A stretch of DNA of 64,000 bases from Palsa-1447 sp964414785 (lineage in GTDB: Bacteria > Verrucomicrobiota > Verrucomicrobiia > Opitutales > Opitutaceae), in the NCBI GenBank assembly GCA_964414785.1, contig CAYPXZ010000006.1, forward strand, positions 68,287 through 132,286. Reading direction: 5' to 3'. Of this stretch, positions 1 through 9,462 are shown in pieces. The first letter of the stretch is position 1. Each line of letters begins with the position of its first letter. The notes beneath the pieces are model-generated. The model ran no database searches. It saw nothing but the letters and a program-made list of their open reading frames with translations, and had not been told where the DNA came from. A program made the translations under genes and the position numbers.

Positions 1-2090
1 CGCCGGGCTTCGGCACGGGGTACCCCCTGGTGTATCCGCTTTTCGACGTCACCCTTCTTTGGATGCTGACCGTACGGGCGCGCGACCAGGAGCGCTCGGG
101 CATCGGCGTGGGAACATTCGGGTGGGTCATCGGCGGCGTATTTGCGCTGATCATGGCCGACTTCTCGATGCCCGACATCCTGGTGAAGCTGCCCCTCCAG
201 GCGGGAGGCAGCCTGTCCGACCTGGGGTGGGGCCTGTTCAGCGCGTTCTGGGCCTTGGGGGCGCTCCTGCAGCTTCGCCGCCGGCGCACGTCCCCGGTCG
301 CCGACGGCATCCGTCCCTTCGTGTCGAGGCAGGTGATGCTGCTCGTCATCAACTCAAGCTGGGTCCTCGGCATGGTGGTGCTGCTCCTGTTCGGCCTCTT
401 TTCCACAGGGAGTGAGCAGCTGCCGGAGGAGATGGCGGTCGGGCTCGTCGCCGTGCTGGCGCTCGTGATCGTGCGCCAGATCCGCGAGTCGCTCAGCAAC
501 GAACGCCTGAATCTCGTCGTGTCGGAGCTCGAGGAGAGCAGGGGGCAATTCAGGCAGCTCTTCAGGCTTTTCCCGGACGCCGCGCTCCTTAGCCAGCTCG
601 ACGACGGCATATTCGTCGAGGTCAACGAGGGCTTCACCCGCCTGTACGGCTACGACTACCCGGAGTGCGTCGGCAGGAGCGGCCTGGAAATGGGCCTCTG
701 GGCGGACCCGGCGGACCGTCCCGCGTTCATCTCGGAGCTTCGGATCCACGGGCGCGTCAACCAGAGGGAGGGCAAGGCGCGGCGCAAGGACGGGTCTATC
801 GTGCCCGTGGAGATGAGCGCCAGGCTGGTCGAGTTCGGCGGGCGTAGGTACCTCCTGAACCTGGTGCGCGACCTGAGCGATAAGAAGGCGGCGGAGGAGC
901 AGCTGCGGCGAAACGAGATCGAGCTCAGGCGGGCCCAGAAGCTCGAGGCCATCGGCGGCCTCGCGGGGGGGATCGCGCACGACCTGAACAACATGCTGAC
1001 GCCCATCATGGGCGGCACGGAGCTGGCGCTCCTCAACCTGCCCGAGGGGCACCTGTCCCGTCCCGACCTGGAGACCGTGCTCGAGGCCAGCAAGCGGGCC
1101 CGGTCCCTGGTCCGCCAGATCCTCACGTTCTCGCGAAGGACCGAGACCCGCACGCAGATCGTGGACACCGGCCCGATAATCCAGGAGGTGCTCGGCCAGA
1201 TCCGCTCCCAGCTCCCGCCGACCGTCAGGCTGCAGCACATCCGCCGCTCCCCGCCGCCGGTGATCGGCGACTCGACGCAGATCCACCAGGTCGTCCTCAA
1301 CCTGTGCACAAACGCCTCCCATGCCCTGAAGGGCAGGCCCGACGGCCTGATCGAGGTGATAGAGGAGGGCTTCCAGGCGGGCGAATCGGCCGGTCCGGAC
1401 CAGGCGGACTTCAAGCCGGGGATCTACCTGCACCTCTCCGTGCGCGACACGGGCTGCGGGATGACGGCGGCGGTCCTGGACAGGATATTCGAGCCGTTCT
1501 ACACGACCCGCCGCACGAACGAGGGCACCGGCCTGGGCCTCGCCGTCGTGCACGGAATCGTTCGCCAGCACGCCGGGGTGCTCAAGGTCTACTCGTCGCC
1601 CGGGGAGGGGAGCATCTTTCACGTCTACCTGCCCGCGGCCCCCGGCGCCGCCGCGACGGCGCCCGCTGCCGCAGGGAGCAGCCTGCCGGCTGGCGCCGGG
1701 CAGCAGGTCGTCTGCGTCGACGACGATCCCCTTGTGCTTGATATCCTCACCAGCCTCGTGCGCCGCCTGGGCTACGAAGCCCGGGCGTTTGCATCGGCCT
1801 CCGCCGCCGAGGTCTACCTGACCGGCCAGGAATCCTCCACCACCGCCGCCGTGATCTGCGACTTCGCGATGCCGGAGCTCGACGGCATCACCCTCGCCCA
1901 GCGTGCGGGGCGCCGCCACGGCAACCTCCCGTGGATCCTTCTCTCCGGTTACCTGACGGAGGAGACCCTCCAGAGGGCGCGCGCCGCGGGTCTCGAGCAC
2001 TTCATCGACAAGCCGCCCTCCATGGACCAGCTGGCGCGGGCGCTCAACCGGTTGATCCAACGTCCCGCGGAGAGGATGGCGCCCACCTGA
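1..2090 (+). CDS. Hybrid sensor histidine kinase, 5' end outside the window
   Basis: The frame is open to the left edge, so the GTG at 30 is not a reliable start and the true N-terminus is missing. The visible part begins with several hydrophobic segments (about nt 30-480), so it is membrane anchored. Then come a PAS domain (about nt 540-880), a HisKA dimerisation segment with the H-box His codon at 978-980 in the IAHDLNN motif, a HATPase domain with its DTGCGM and GTGLGLA boxes, and a C-terminal receiver domain with the phospho-acceptor Asp codon at 1860-1862 in CDFAMPELDG and the conserved Lys in FIDKPPS. It should autophosphorylate on His and pass phosphate to its own receiver. No HPt protein or separate response regulator lies nearby, so output and signal are unknown. 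The domain call is secure. Confidence 0.93.
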   Translation, partial: PGFGTGYPLVYPLFDVTLLWMLTVRARDQERSGIGVGTFGWVIGGVFALIMADFSMPDILVKLPLQAGGSLSDLGWGLFSAFWALGALLQLRRRRTSPVADGIRPFVSRQVMLLVINSSWVLGMVVLLLFGLFSTGSEQLPEEMAVGLVAVLALVIVRQIRESLSNERLNLVVSELEESRGQFRQLFRLFPDAALLSQLDDGIFVEVNEGFTRLYGYDYPECVGRSGLEMGLWADPADRPAFISELRIHGRVNQREGKARRKDGSIVPVEMSARLVEFGGRRYLLNLVRDLSDKKAAEEQLRRNEIELRRAQKLEAIGGLAGGIAHDLNNMLTPIMGGTELALLNLPEGHLSRPDLETVLEASKRARSLVRQILTFSRRTETRTQIVDTGPIIQEVLGQIRSQLPPTVRLQHIRRSPPPVIGDSTQIHQVVLNLCTNASHALKGRPDGLIEVIEEGFQAGESAGPDQADFKPGIYLHLSVRDTGCGMTAAVLDRIFEPFYTTRRTNEGTGLGLAVVHGIVRQHAGVLKVYSSPGEGSIFHVYLPAAPGAAATAPAAAGSSLPAGAGQQVVCVDDDPLVLDILTSLVRRLGYEARAFASASAAEVYLTGQESSTTAAVICDFAMPELDGITLAQRAGRRHGNLPWILLSGYLTEETLQRARAAGLEHFIDKPPSMDQLARALNRLIQRPAERMAPT

Positions 2091-2161
2091 CGGCCGGCCC
2101 GAGCCGAATCCGAATTCGCCTTGTGCCTGCCTTCCGCGCTCGATAGAGGATATTCCGTACC

Positions 2162-2569
2162 ATGACAAAATTACAAACGCTCCCGCTCCGTTCCGCCCTC
2201 GCAGCCATGGGCTGCGCCCTCGCCCTCGTGCTCTTGCAGGTCCCCGCCGCTTTTGCCGACGACTCGACCTCGATGAAGCCCGTCGCGGAAAAGGGGCACA
2301 GCCTGCCCGTGACGACGACCTTCGAGAAGGTGACAGCGGACGGGGGCGGCGGGTACGTGCTCAACCTGAAGAACGTGTCTCCTGACGCGCTGAAGGTTAC
2401 CGTGACGATCGTCCCGAGCGTGACGTTTCACGCAAACGCCAAGACGAAGACGCTGCCCGCGCACGTCATCGACGCCGGTCAGGTCTGGACGATCGGCGAC
2501 CTCGCCGCCGGGGACAAGCTGAGCATCGTGGCCGACGGCTTCGACCAGCTGGACGTCACCGTTCCCTAA
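2162..2569 (+). CDS. Small secreted protein of unknown function
   Basis: This 135-residue protein starts at an ATG with a purine-rich GAGGAT sequence upstream, though at long spacing. A typical Sec signal peptide (residues 1 to about 32) has a hydrophobic core and a likely cleavage after AFA. The mature part of about 100 residues is rich in Val, Thr and Lys and looks like a small beta-sandwich with no cysteines. I do not recognise a family. It stands alone between the kinase (gap of about 70 bp) and a strong terminator, so it is probably a single-gene transcript or the last gene of the kinase transcript. Periplasmic or extracellular location is inferred from the signal peptide only. Confidence 0.7.
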   Translation: MTKLQTLPLRSALAAMGCALALVLLQVPAAFADDSTSMKPVAEKGHSLPVTTTFEKVTADGGGGYVLNLKNVSPDALKVTVTIVPSVTFHANAKTKTLPAHVIDAGQVWTIGDLAAGDKLSIVADGFDQLDVTVP

Positions 2570-2593
2570 TAGGAAACGCTGGAGACAATTTCC

Positions 2594-2623
2594 GGGAGGG
2601 GCCTTGCGCCCCTCCCTTTTTTT
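2594..2623 (+). terminator. Intrinsic terminator after the small secreted protein
   Basis: A perfect 9-bp stem (GGGAGGGGC / GCCCCTCCC) with a 5-nt loop CTTGC is followed directly by seven T. It ends the plus-strand gene at 2569. The opposite strand lacks a T-run after the hairpin, so it is not obviously bidirectional, although the convergent gene stops only 6 bp away. Confidence 0.93.
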
Positions 2624-2628
2624 GGAGC

Positions 2629-4941
2629 CTAGGGAAGGTCGCCGCGGCCGGGCCGCCGCCGCAGGGCGGCAACGCCGGTCAGGCAGAGCCCGACCATCGC
2701 CGCTCCGTAGAGCGCCGGCTCGGGGACGGGGCTGATCTGGTTTCCCGGCCCGGGTCCCGAGGTGTAGTTCTGCCAGTTGGTCACATTGCCCGAGTAGCCG
2801 CTGAACACGATCTGGTTCATCGGCGCCGAGCCCATCGTGCCGGGGCTCGAGCCGCTGTAGAAATAGTCCACCATGTCGGCCCAGTTGTTCACGGACAGCT
2901 GGGAGGTCCCGGTCAGGCTCACCCCGTTCACCGTGAAGACCGATGTCGACGGGTTGGCGAAATCGACGATCGAGTTGGAGGTGATGCTCAGGCTGCCGAA
3001 CGTGGTCGTGGTCCCGTTGAGCTTCAAGGTGCCTCCCGCCAGCACGATGTTGAGGGCCGAGTCGCTGAAGTTGGCGCCGAGCGTGAGGGTCGCGCCGGTC
3101 CCCACGGTCAGGGTCCCCGAGCCGGTCAGCGAGCCGCTCAGGAGGCTCGTTCCCGTCGACAGCGTGATGGCGCCCCCCGAGCCGAAAGCAAGGGTGCCCG
3201 AGTCGGTGAGGGTCCCTATTGCCTGGCTCGTGCTGTTGAGGTCCATGATCGCGCCCGTGTTCACCGTGATCACGGTCGTCGTTTTGAAGGCATTGGCGAC
3301 CGTCGTCTGGAGCGTGCCGTTGTTGACCGTGACGGTGCCGGAGAAGCTCGGGTTCGCCACGCCGATCGCGAGCGTGCCGGCCCCGTCCTTGGTGAGCGCG
3401 CTCGCCACGGTGCCGGTGATGGCGCCGGTCAGCGTCGTGTTGCCGCTTCCGCCGACGTTGAGGGTATTCGCGCCCAGGCCTATGGCGCCGGACACGCTCA
3501 GCGTTCCGGCGTCGGACTGGATCCTCGAATTTCCGGAGACGGTGACGGCCCCCGTGAGGCTGTTGCTGCCGGAGACATTCTCGATCGCCCCGTTGTTGCT
3601 CGGCCCCCCGGTGTTGGAGATGGTGAACTTGCTCGCGAGCGAGACGCCTCCCTGCACCTCGAAATTGCCCTGGCTCGAGACGGTGACGGTCGAGGCCGCC
3701 GTCCCCGTCGCATTGGCGGCGCTGGCGATGACGCTCCCGTTGGAGACGTTGACCTTCCCCGTGAAGGCGGCGCTCGAGCCCGTGAGGGAGAGCTGGCCGG
3801 TGCCCGAGTTGGCGAGCGTGCCGGACCCGGTGATGGCGCCTGCGAAGGAGGTCGAGGTTGCCCCCGAATCCGTCAGGGTCCCCGAGCCGAGCGAAAGGGT
3901 GGTTCCCGACGCGCCCGAGAGGCTCGCCACCTGCTCGATCTTGTTGTTCAGGGCGAACGTGCCCGAGTTGATCGCAAGATTGGTTGAGGTCGCGATCTGG
4001 TTGGAGGCGTTGTCGGTGACGGTCCCGGTCCCGTTGAGGGTAAGGGTGTTGGTGGCGAAAGCCGAGGCGAGGGTCACGGCCCCCGCCCCCGTGAAGGTGA
4101 GGTTGTCGCCGGATCCGGTCACCCCTCCGCTCAGCTTGAGGGTGGTCCCCGTACCGACGTTGAACGTCGTGTTGCCCCCGAGCGTGACGGCCCCCGAGAG
4201 GGTCGCCGTGCTGGCGCCCGTCGTTTCAATGGCGCCGGCCCCGCCCGCCCCCGTTCCCGTCAACGTCATCGCACCCGCGAGGTTGCGGCCGTCCGTGATC
4301 AGGAGCGTGGCGCCCGAATCCACCGTCACCGTTCCCGTCCCCAGCACGTTGTTGGTCGAGGACACGGAGACCGTGCCGCCCGCAATCTCGAAACCCCCGG
4401 TCAGGCCGCTGTTGTTCGCGCTCAGGGTCAGGGTTCCGGAGCCCTGCTTGGTGACCAGGCTGGTCCCGGTCAGCTTGGAGCTGAGGGTCAGGTCGCCCCC
4501 GCCGAGGTTGATGGTTCCCGCGGAGGCGAAGGCCACGGTCCCTCCCGTTATCGTCTGGGCGGTGCTCGAGAGCTGGGCCAGGGTGGGGGTCGTGCCGTCA
4601 AGCGTGAGCGTCTTCGTTCCGAGCGTGATCGTGAAGGCCCCGGCGCCGGAATCTATGGTGAGGGCGCTCGCCCAGTAGTTGGTGCCCATGGTGGACGCGA
4701 GGCCCGTGGACCCCGCGAAATCGAGGGTCTGGGTGCTCCCATTGGTCGTGCTGGGGACGCCCGCCGAGGCGCCCCAGTTCAGGTTCGTGCTCCAGGTTCC
4801 GTTCGCTCCCCCGCCGTCCCAGACATAGGCCTGCGCACCCAGGCGGGGCGCAACCAGCATAAAGGCACCCACGATCGCCAGCACGGTGATCGGCCCATGG
4901 CGTCTTTGAAGGGCGGGTATGGAGGCGATAGTCTGCCCCAT
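2629..4941 (-). CDS. Autotransporter-type beta-strand repeat protein with PEP-CTERM tail
   Basis: I chose the ATG at 4941 over an upstream TTG at 4983 because the signal peptide starts sensibly there (hydrophobic ITVLAIVGAFMLVAP, then an Ala-containing cleavage region). The mature protein opens with WDGGGANGTWSTNLNW, the usual start of autotransporter-associated beta-strand repeat proteins. It continues as several hundred residues of degenerate Gly/Thr/Ser/Leu-rich repeats with periodic GTLTL and LSGAI patterns, predicted to form a beta-solenoid. The C-terminus carries PVPEPALYG, a hydrophobic segment and RRRP, the PEP-CTERM signal recognised by exosortases and exchanged for export or surface attachment. 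There is no autotransporter barrel. It is probably a surface or matrix protein. No exosortase gene is in the window. Confidence 0.88.
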   Translation of the reverse strand: MGQTIASIPALQRRHGPITVLAIVGAFMLVAPRLGAQAYVWDGGGANGTWSTNLNWGASAGVPSTTNGSTQTLDFAGSTGLASTMGTNYWASALTIDSGAGAFTITLGTKTLTLDGTTPTLAQLSSTAQTITGGTVAFASAGTINLGGGDLTLSSKLTGTSLVTKQGSGTLTLSANNSGLTGGFEIAGGTVSVSSTNNVLGTGTVTVDSGATLLITDGRNLAGAMTLTGTGAGGAGAIETTGASTATLSGAVTLGGNTTFNVGTGTTLKLSGGVTGSGDNLTFTGAGAVTLASAFATNTLTLNGTGTVTDNASNQIATSTNLAINSGTFALNNKIEQVASLSGASGTTLSLGSGTLTDSGATSTSFAGAITGSGTLANSGTGQLSLTGSSAAFTGKVNVSNGSVIASAANATGTAASTVTVSSQGNFEVQGGVSLASKFTISNTGGPSNNGAIENVSGSNSLTGAVTVSGNSRIQSDAGTLSVSGAIGLGANTLNVGGSGNTTLTGAITGTVASALTKDGAGTLAIGVANPSFSGTVTVNNGTLQTTVANAFKTTTVITVNTGAIMDLNSTSQAIGTLTDSGTLAFGSGGAITLSTGTSLLSGSLTGSGTLTVGTGATLTLGANFSDSALNIVLAGGTLKLNGTTTTFGSLSITSNSIVDFANPSTSVFTVNGVSLTGTSQLSVNNWADMVDYFYSGSSPGTMGSAPMNQIVFSGYSGNVTNWQNYTSGPGPGNQISPVPEPALYGAAMVGLCLTGVAALRRRPGRGDLP

Positions 4942-4983
4942 TGGGGGCTCGGTTATAGTAAGCGGTCTGCTAGGGATTAACAA

Positions 4984-5131
4984 GAATCGTAATTTAGAAT
5001 TAATGATTCATAACATATTTTAAGCTATTTAATTACGTGTTTTTAGGCGATGTTGATACGCTCCCTTTGCACGGCAAACGTTCAGCAGGCAAGGGTCCGC
5101 GGGGCCCTTGCGATCCCCGGGAAGGGGCCGA
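4984..5131. promoter_or_regulatory. AT-rich intergenic stretch upstream of the PEP-CTERM gene
   Basis: Roughly the first 75 bases are strikingly AT-rich compared with the surrounding DNA, including ATTTTAAGC and AATTTAGAATTAATG. This is the natural place for the promoter of the minus-strand repeat-protein gene. Several TATAAT-like hexamers occur, but none has a well-spaced -35, so I do not assign a promoter. Confidence 0.4.
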
Positions 5132-6313
5132 CTAGCGCCGGTCCTGGGCCGGGGTGCTCAGGGCAAATGCGGCTGCCAGGACACCCAGGCCCGCGCAGGC
5201 CAGCCAGAGCGTGGCCGGGCCGGCGGCCAGGAGGGACATCCCGAGCGCCGGGCCGACCACGAGGGCCAGGGTCCAGGTGAGTCCGTAGGCACCCATGTAC
5301 CGCCCGCGCATGGAGGGGGGCGCAAGGTCGGCGACATAGGCCGAGGCCATGGGCATGGAGAGCATCTCTCCCAGCGTGAACACCGCCATGCACGCGACCA
5401 TGGCCGGGATCGTCCGTGCGAAGCCAAGGAGCGCGAACCCGAAGCCGGCCAGGAGGAACCCGAGCGCGATCACACGCGGCGCCGGGAAGCGCCGGGTCAC
5501 GGTCGTCAGGGGAAGCTCGAAGAGGACCACCATGGCCCCGTTCATGGACAGGATGGCGCCGTAGACCGTGGTTGAGAACCCGAGGTGGGTCATCTGAAGG
5601 CCAAGGGTCGAGCTGGCCTGGAAGAAGACGATGGCGATCGTGAAGGCCGCGGCGAGGATGCGGGGCAGGACACGGTCCCGCCTGAGGGCCCGGGCCAGTT
5701 CCCCCCAGCTGACCTGCGCCGCCCCGGCGCGCGATCCCTGCGGCAGGGCGATGAGGGCGACCACCCCGTAGAGGGCGGACGTGAGGGCGTCCCCGGCAAA
5801 GAGCCAGAAGTAGCCGCGCTCTGCCAGGAAGCCCGCGATCGCCGGCCCGAAGGCCCACCCGGCGTTGAAGGAGGCGCGAAGCGCCGAGTAGGCGGTCACC
5901 CGCTGGCCCGCGGGGACCAGGTCGGCCAGGAGGGCGCTGCTCGCCGGCCGGTACATCTCCCCGGTGAGTCCCGCGAGGGCCGCGAGCGCGAAGATCCAGG
6001 GGAGGGTGTGCGCCTGGGAAAGGAGCATCATCGCGGCCGCGCCCGAGAACATGGAGAAGACGATCGTCTGGCGGCGCCCGACCCGGTCGGCCAGGTAGCC
6101 CCCGATGATCGACGCCACCAGGTTGCCCCCGCCGTAGGCTCCGAGCGCGATGCCCGCGGCAGCGAGCGGGTAGCCGCCGCGGGTGATGTAGAGCGTCAGG
6201 AACGGGATGACAAAGCTCCCGAACTTGTTGATGAACGTTCCAAGGAAAAGCACCCACGCCGTCCTGGGAAGGGCGCGCAAGCTTGCATTGAGGGAGGGTT
6301 GCTCGGGTTGCAT
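5132..6313 (-). CDS. MFS drug/metabolite exporter
   Basis: This 393-residue integral inner-membrane protein has about twelve transmembrane segments in two halves. The MFS signature after TM2 is present (GGYLADRVGRRQ), with a matching loop in the second half (RRFPAPRVIALG). Length and pattern fit the 12-TM proton-coupled exporters of the MdtH/YfcJ sort. The substrate cannot be read from sequence. The ATG at 6313 is preceded on the same strand by a terminator-like hairpin and a T-run ending only 6 nt before the start codon, so expression may be attenuated. The gene reads toward the PEP-CTERM gene across a 190-bp gap and is probably a separate unit. Confidence 0.9.
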   Translation of the reverse strand: MQPEQPSLNASLRALPRTAWVLFLGTFINKFGSFVIPFLTLYITRGGYPLAAAGIALGAYGGGNLVASIIGGYLADRVGRRQTIVFSMFSGAAAMMLLSQAHTLPWIFALAALAGLTGEMYRPASSALLADLVPAGQRVTAYSALRASFNAGWAFGPAIAGFLAERGYFWLFAGDALTSALYGVVALIALPQGSRAGAAQVSWGELARALRRDRVLPRILAAAFTIAIVFFQASSTLGLQMTHLGFSTTVYGAILSMNGAMVVLFELPLTTVTRRFPAPRVIALGFLLAGFGFALLGFARTIPAMVACMAVFTLGEMLSMPMASAYVADLAPPSMRGRYMGAYGLTWTLALVVGPALGMSLLAAGPATLWLACAGLGVLAAAFALSTPAQDRR

Positions 6314-6319
6314 GAAAGC

Positions 6320-6350
6320 AAAAACCCTGCTCGCCGATCGGCGGGCAGGG
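6320..6350 (-). terminator. Terminator-like hairpin in the leader of the MFS gene
   Basis: On the minus strand, CCCTGC-C-CGCC, loop GATC, GGCG-A-GCAGGG forms 10 paired bases with one C-A mismatch, followed immediately by five T (6324-6320). The start codon is at 6313. It could terminate the upstream small membrane protein gene, or act as an attenuator for the exporter. Confidence 0.6.
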
Positions 6351-6565
6351 TGGATAAAGGGTCCTTTGGGTCTGGGTCGGGTTCCTGCGCGCCGGTTATG
6401 AAACTATTTTGAGGGTGGAGACGCCCATGCGAAAGGCACGGGACACCGGGTGGGTGGCCGGCGTGACTCGCCAGAGGGAAAGCGTTGCGTCCAGGTTCTG
6501 CATTTGGGCCCCTTGCGAATGCCCGGCCAGCCGTCCCCCGTCAAGCGCCGATGTGCCGGGGCGCC

Positions 6566-6916
6566 TTAGTTGCGCCAATCCGGGGGAAGCAGGGACTGGG
6601 GCCCGAGGATCGTCGAGCGATAGTAGAGCCAGAACACGAGCGCTCCCAAGACGACGAGGAAGAGGATCTCCCCGAGGAGTCCCGCACCCCGGCGGCTCCT
6701 CCTCTGGAACGATCCGACGAGGGCCTGGACGACCGGCTCGAGGACGAGCCCGACGAGGCCGCCCCCGAAGAGCACGAAACCCATGACCGCCGCCGTCCTC
6801 TCAAGCGGGTCGTCGATAACCTTGAACTTGTAGCTGATGACCCCGGTGCAGAGGTTGAGCAGCAGCAGGCAGCAGGGGAGGACATAGAGGTTTCGGACGG
6901 CCAGGTTGGGCTTCAT
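6566..6916 (-). CDS. Small membrane protein of unknown function
   Basis: I start it at the ATG at 6916; a GTG three codons upstream is also possible. The product is 116 residues with about three hydrophobic segments (residues near 10-30, 44-68 and 84-105) and a basic RRSRR patch between the last two. I recognise no family. The minus frame gives a credible membrane protein, while overlapping plus-strand frames give Arg/Pro-rich nonsense typical of high-GC shadow frames. It diverges from the TonB-dependent receptor (178 bp between starts) and is followed at about 215 bp by the terminator-like hairpin before the MFS gene. Confidence 0.6.
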   Translation of the reverse strand: MKPNLAVRNLYVLPCCLLLLNLCTGVISYKFKVIDDPLERTAAVMGFVLFGGGLVGLVLEPVVQALVGSFQRRSRRGAGLLGEILFLVVLGALVFWLYYRSTILGPQSLLPPDWRN

Positions 6917-7094
6917 AGCGGGCACGGATTTAGCCGGGTGGCGCCAACTCGCAACCCCTTACTCGGCGGCGACCCATGCTGCGGCCGTCGTTGGGAGGAT
7001 CCCCTGAACCGGGGAGATCGGCTTCCCTGGGGTTTTGTAGCGTCGCGGGACTTCCCTTTTTAAATCCGGATGTCTTCCTCTAACCCCACGCCCA

Positions 7095-9356
7095 ATGGCA
7101 TCCCCGCTCGGTCATCCAAGAATCCGCGCCGGCACCGCACGCGGTTCCCGAGGGGCCGCACGCGGGGGCGGGTCGTTCCAGGCTGCCCTGCTCGCCCTCG
7201 CGGTCGCCGTATCCGCGGCGACGCCGTGCGCCCTCCGGGCCCAGGCGGCCGCGGCCACACCGGCCGCCGACACCCCGATCACGATAGGGCAGGTGGAGGT
7301 CACCGCGAGCAAGGAGCAGCAGCTCAACTCCATCGACAGGAAGATCTACTACGTGGGCCGGGACATCCAGGCGACCACCGGGAGCGCCGCGGACGTGATG
7401 CAGAACATCCCCTCGGTCGAGGTCGACATCGACGGGAACGTGAGCCTCCGGGGAAACTCAAGCGTCCAGATCCTGATCGACGGCCGCTCGAGCGCCCAGA
7501 TGGGCTCCAGCAGCCGCGCGGACGCCCTCGCGCAGATGCCCGCCGACACGATCGAGCGGATCGAGGTGATCACGAACCCCTCGGCGAAGTACAAGCCGGA
7601 CGGCACCGGGGGGATCATCAACATCGTGCTCAAGAAGGGGCGGGCGAAGGGCTATTCGGGATCGGCGCGGGTGACGGTGGGCAACAGGCGCCGCTACGGG
7701 CTGTACGCCGGAGGCAACCTCAACCCGGGCCCGTTCAACCTGTATGGCAGCTATTCGATCAGGCAGGACGACCGACCCCGCTCCGTGGTCGACCAGCGCA
7801 GCTACATCGACCCGACGACCCACCTCGCCGCGTCGACCCAGAGCCGCACCAGCGAGGATTCCCGCCCGTTCACCCAGCTGGGGAGGGCGGGCATCGAATA
7901 CAAGGCGGGCCCGAAGGACGTGTGGCGCGAGGACATGGACTTCAGCTACCGGACGTTTGACCGGCACTCGCTTGAGCACGACACGATCGCCAACAACCTG
8001 GGTGTCGCCACGACGGACTACGAGCGCTACCGCTACGACCCGGAGAACGAGGGCGACGTCGATTCGACGACCTCCTACGAGCACGACTTCTCCGGGCAGG
8101 ACGAGACCTGGACGACCGAGCTGGAATTCGAGCACCACGCCGAGACCGAGCGCAACCACTACACGAACACCTATGCGCAGCCCGCGGGTCCGCCCACGAC
8201 CGAGTTCATCCGGGTGGCCGCGAACGAGCCGAGCACGGAGCTCAAGTCGGAATACGTGGACAAGGTGGGCGACACGTCGCGCCTGGAGCTCGGCTTCGAC
8301 GGGACCGATGACCGGAGCACGCAGGACCATCTCGACCTTGTCCAGGACCCGCAGACGGGCGCCATGGTCTCGAACCCCCAGGTCACGAACTCGTTCTTCA
8401 TGGAGCAGGCCGTGGCCGCGCTCTATGCCACCTACCGGCGGTCATGGGGAAAATTTGGGATGCTCGCCGGGGGGCGATTTGAATCGGTGGAGCTGAAGAC
8501 GGACCAGATCACCTCGGCGATCTCGGACGTGCAGAGGTACAGCAGCTTTTATCCCAGCCTGCACCTGAGCTACGACTTGACCGCCAGCCAGCAGCTCCAG
8601 CTCAACTACAGCCACCGCGTGCGCCGCCCGGAAAGCGACGACCTCAACCCCTATCCCCGCTACCAGGACCCGTACAACCTGAGCGCGGGCAACCCATACC
8701 TGAAGCCGGAGGAGACCCACTCGGTCGAGGCCGGCTACCAGTACAAGAACGGCGAGGCGACGTACCTTGCGACCCTCTACTACCGCGCCTCCTACGACAG
8801 CTTCACCCAGGTGAGCCAGTACATCAGCAGCTCCACGCTCCTGACCACGCAGGAGAACCTGGGCAGCTCCCGGTCCGGGGGCCTCGAGGTGGCGGCGACG
8901 GCATCGCCCACCGACAAGCTCTCCCTCAACGCGAGCGGGAACCTCTACTACAACCAGATCGACGCCAGCAACCTGGGCTACGATACGCGCCAGTCCGCCA
9001 TTGCCTGGACGGGGAAGGCGAGCGTCGAGTATGCCCTCTCGAAGGTGTCGATGTTCCAGGTGAACACGATCTTCATGGCGAAGCGGCTGACCCCGCAGGG
9101 GTACCGCGAGCCGACGTTTGTCGCGAACATCGGATTCAAGCACGAGTTCAAGGAGAAGAGGCTGTCGCTCGTCCTGACCGTCTCCGACCTGTTCAACTCG
9201 CTCAAGTACGTGAACAAGCTCGACACGCCGCTGCTCCAGGACGACGTCACGCGGCGCCGAAGCGCGCGCACCGTCTACATGGGCCTCGTCTACAGGTTCG
9301 GCGCCGCGAAGGCGAAGCCCAAGGACGACGCGCTGCAGTACGACAACCAGCCCTGA
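7095..9356 (+). CDS. TonB-dependent receptor, outer-membrane beta-barrel type
   Basis: The 753-residue protein has an N-terminal signal region (hydrophobic ALLALAVAVSAATP followed by ALRAQA), then a short segment ITIGQVEVTASKE resembling a TonB box region. A plug domain follows (about residues 75-185, with IPSVEVDIDGNVSLRG and IERIEVITNPSAKY, then GGIINIVLKK). The rest, to residue 753, is a barrel with alternating aromatic beta-strands. This subfamily (plug plus outer-membrane protein beta-barrel family, no CarboxypepD repeat) imports an unidentified ligand across the outer membrane using TonB energy. No SusD homologue is adjacent. The substrate is not evident from the neighbours. Confidence 0.9.
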   Translation: MASPLGHPRIRAGTARGSRGAARGGGSFQAALLALAVAVSAATPCALRAQAAAATPAADTPITIGQVEVTASKEQQLNSIDRKIYYVGRDIQATTGSAADVMQNIPSVEVDIDGNVSLRGNSSVQILIDGRSSAQMGSSSRADALAQMPADTIERIEVITNPSAKYKPDGTGGIINIVLKKGRAKGYSGSARVTVGNRRRYGLYAGGNLNPGPFNLYGSYSIRQDDRPRSVVDQRSYIDPTTHLAASTQSRTSEDSRPFTQLGRAGIEYKAGPKDVWREDMDFSYRTFDRHSLEHDTIANNLGVATTDYERYRYDPENEGDVDSTTSYEHDFSGQDETWTTELEFEHHAETERNHYTNTYAQPAGPPTTEFIRVAANEPSTELKSEYVDKVGDTSRLELGFDGTDDRSTQDHLDLVQDPQTGAMVSNPQVTNSFFMEQAVAALYATYRRSWGKFGMLAGGRFESVELKTDQITSAISDVQRYSSFYPSLHLSYDLTASQQLQLNYSHRVRRPESDDLNPYPRYQDPYNLSAGNPYLKPEETHSVEAGYQYKNGEATYLATLYYRASYDSFTQVSQYISSSTLLTTQENLGSSRSGGLEVAATASPTDKLSLNASGNLYYNQIDASNLGYDTRQSAIAWTGKASVEYALSKVSMFQVNTIFMAKRLTPQGYREPTFVANIGFKHEFKEKRLSLVLTVSDLFNSLKYVNKLDTPLLQDDVTRRRSARTVYMGLVYRFGAAKAKPKDDALQYDNQP

Positions 9357-9462
9357 CGGCCCCGGGGCGCCGGTTTCCGCGGTTGACCCCGGTCGCGATA
9401 TATCGAGCCTTACCCGCGCCGGCGGTGTCCATGGAATGACCAGAAACGTCGATTAAACATCC

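Noticed and set aside
2873..4678. A 601-codon open frame antisense to the first PEP-CTERM gene
   Set aside because: It is Val/Pro/Ser-rich and repetitive, as expected from the reverse of a Thr/Gly repeat gene; the minus frame has a signal peptide and a PEP-CTERM tail.
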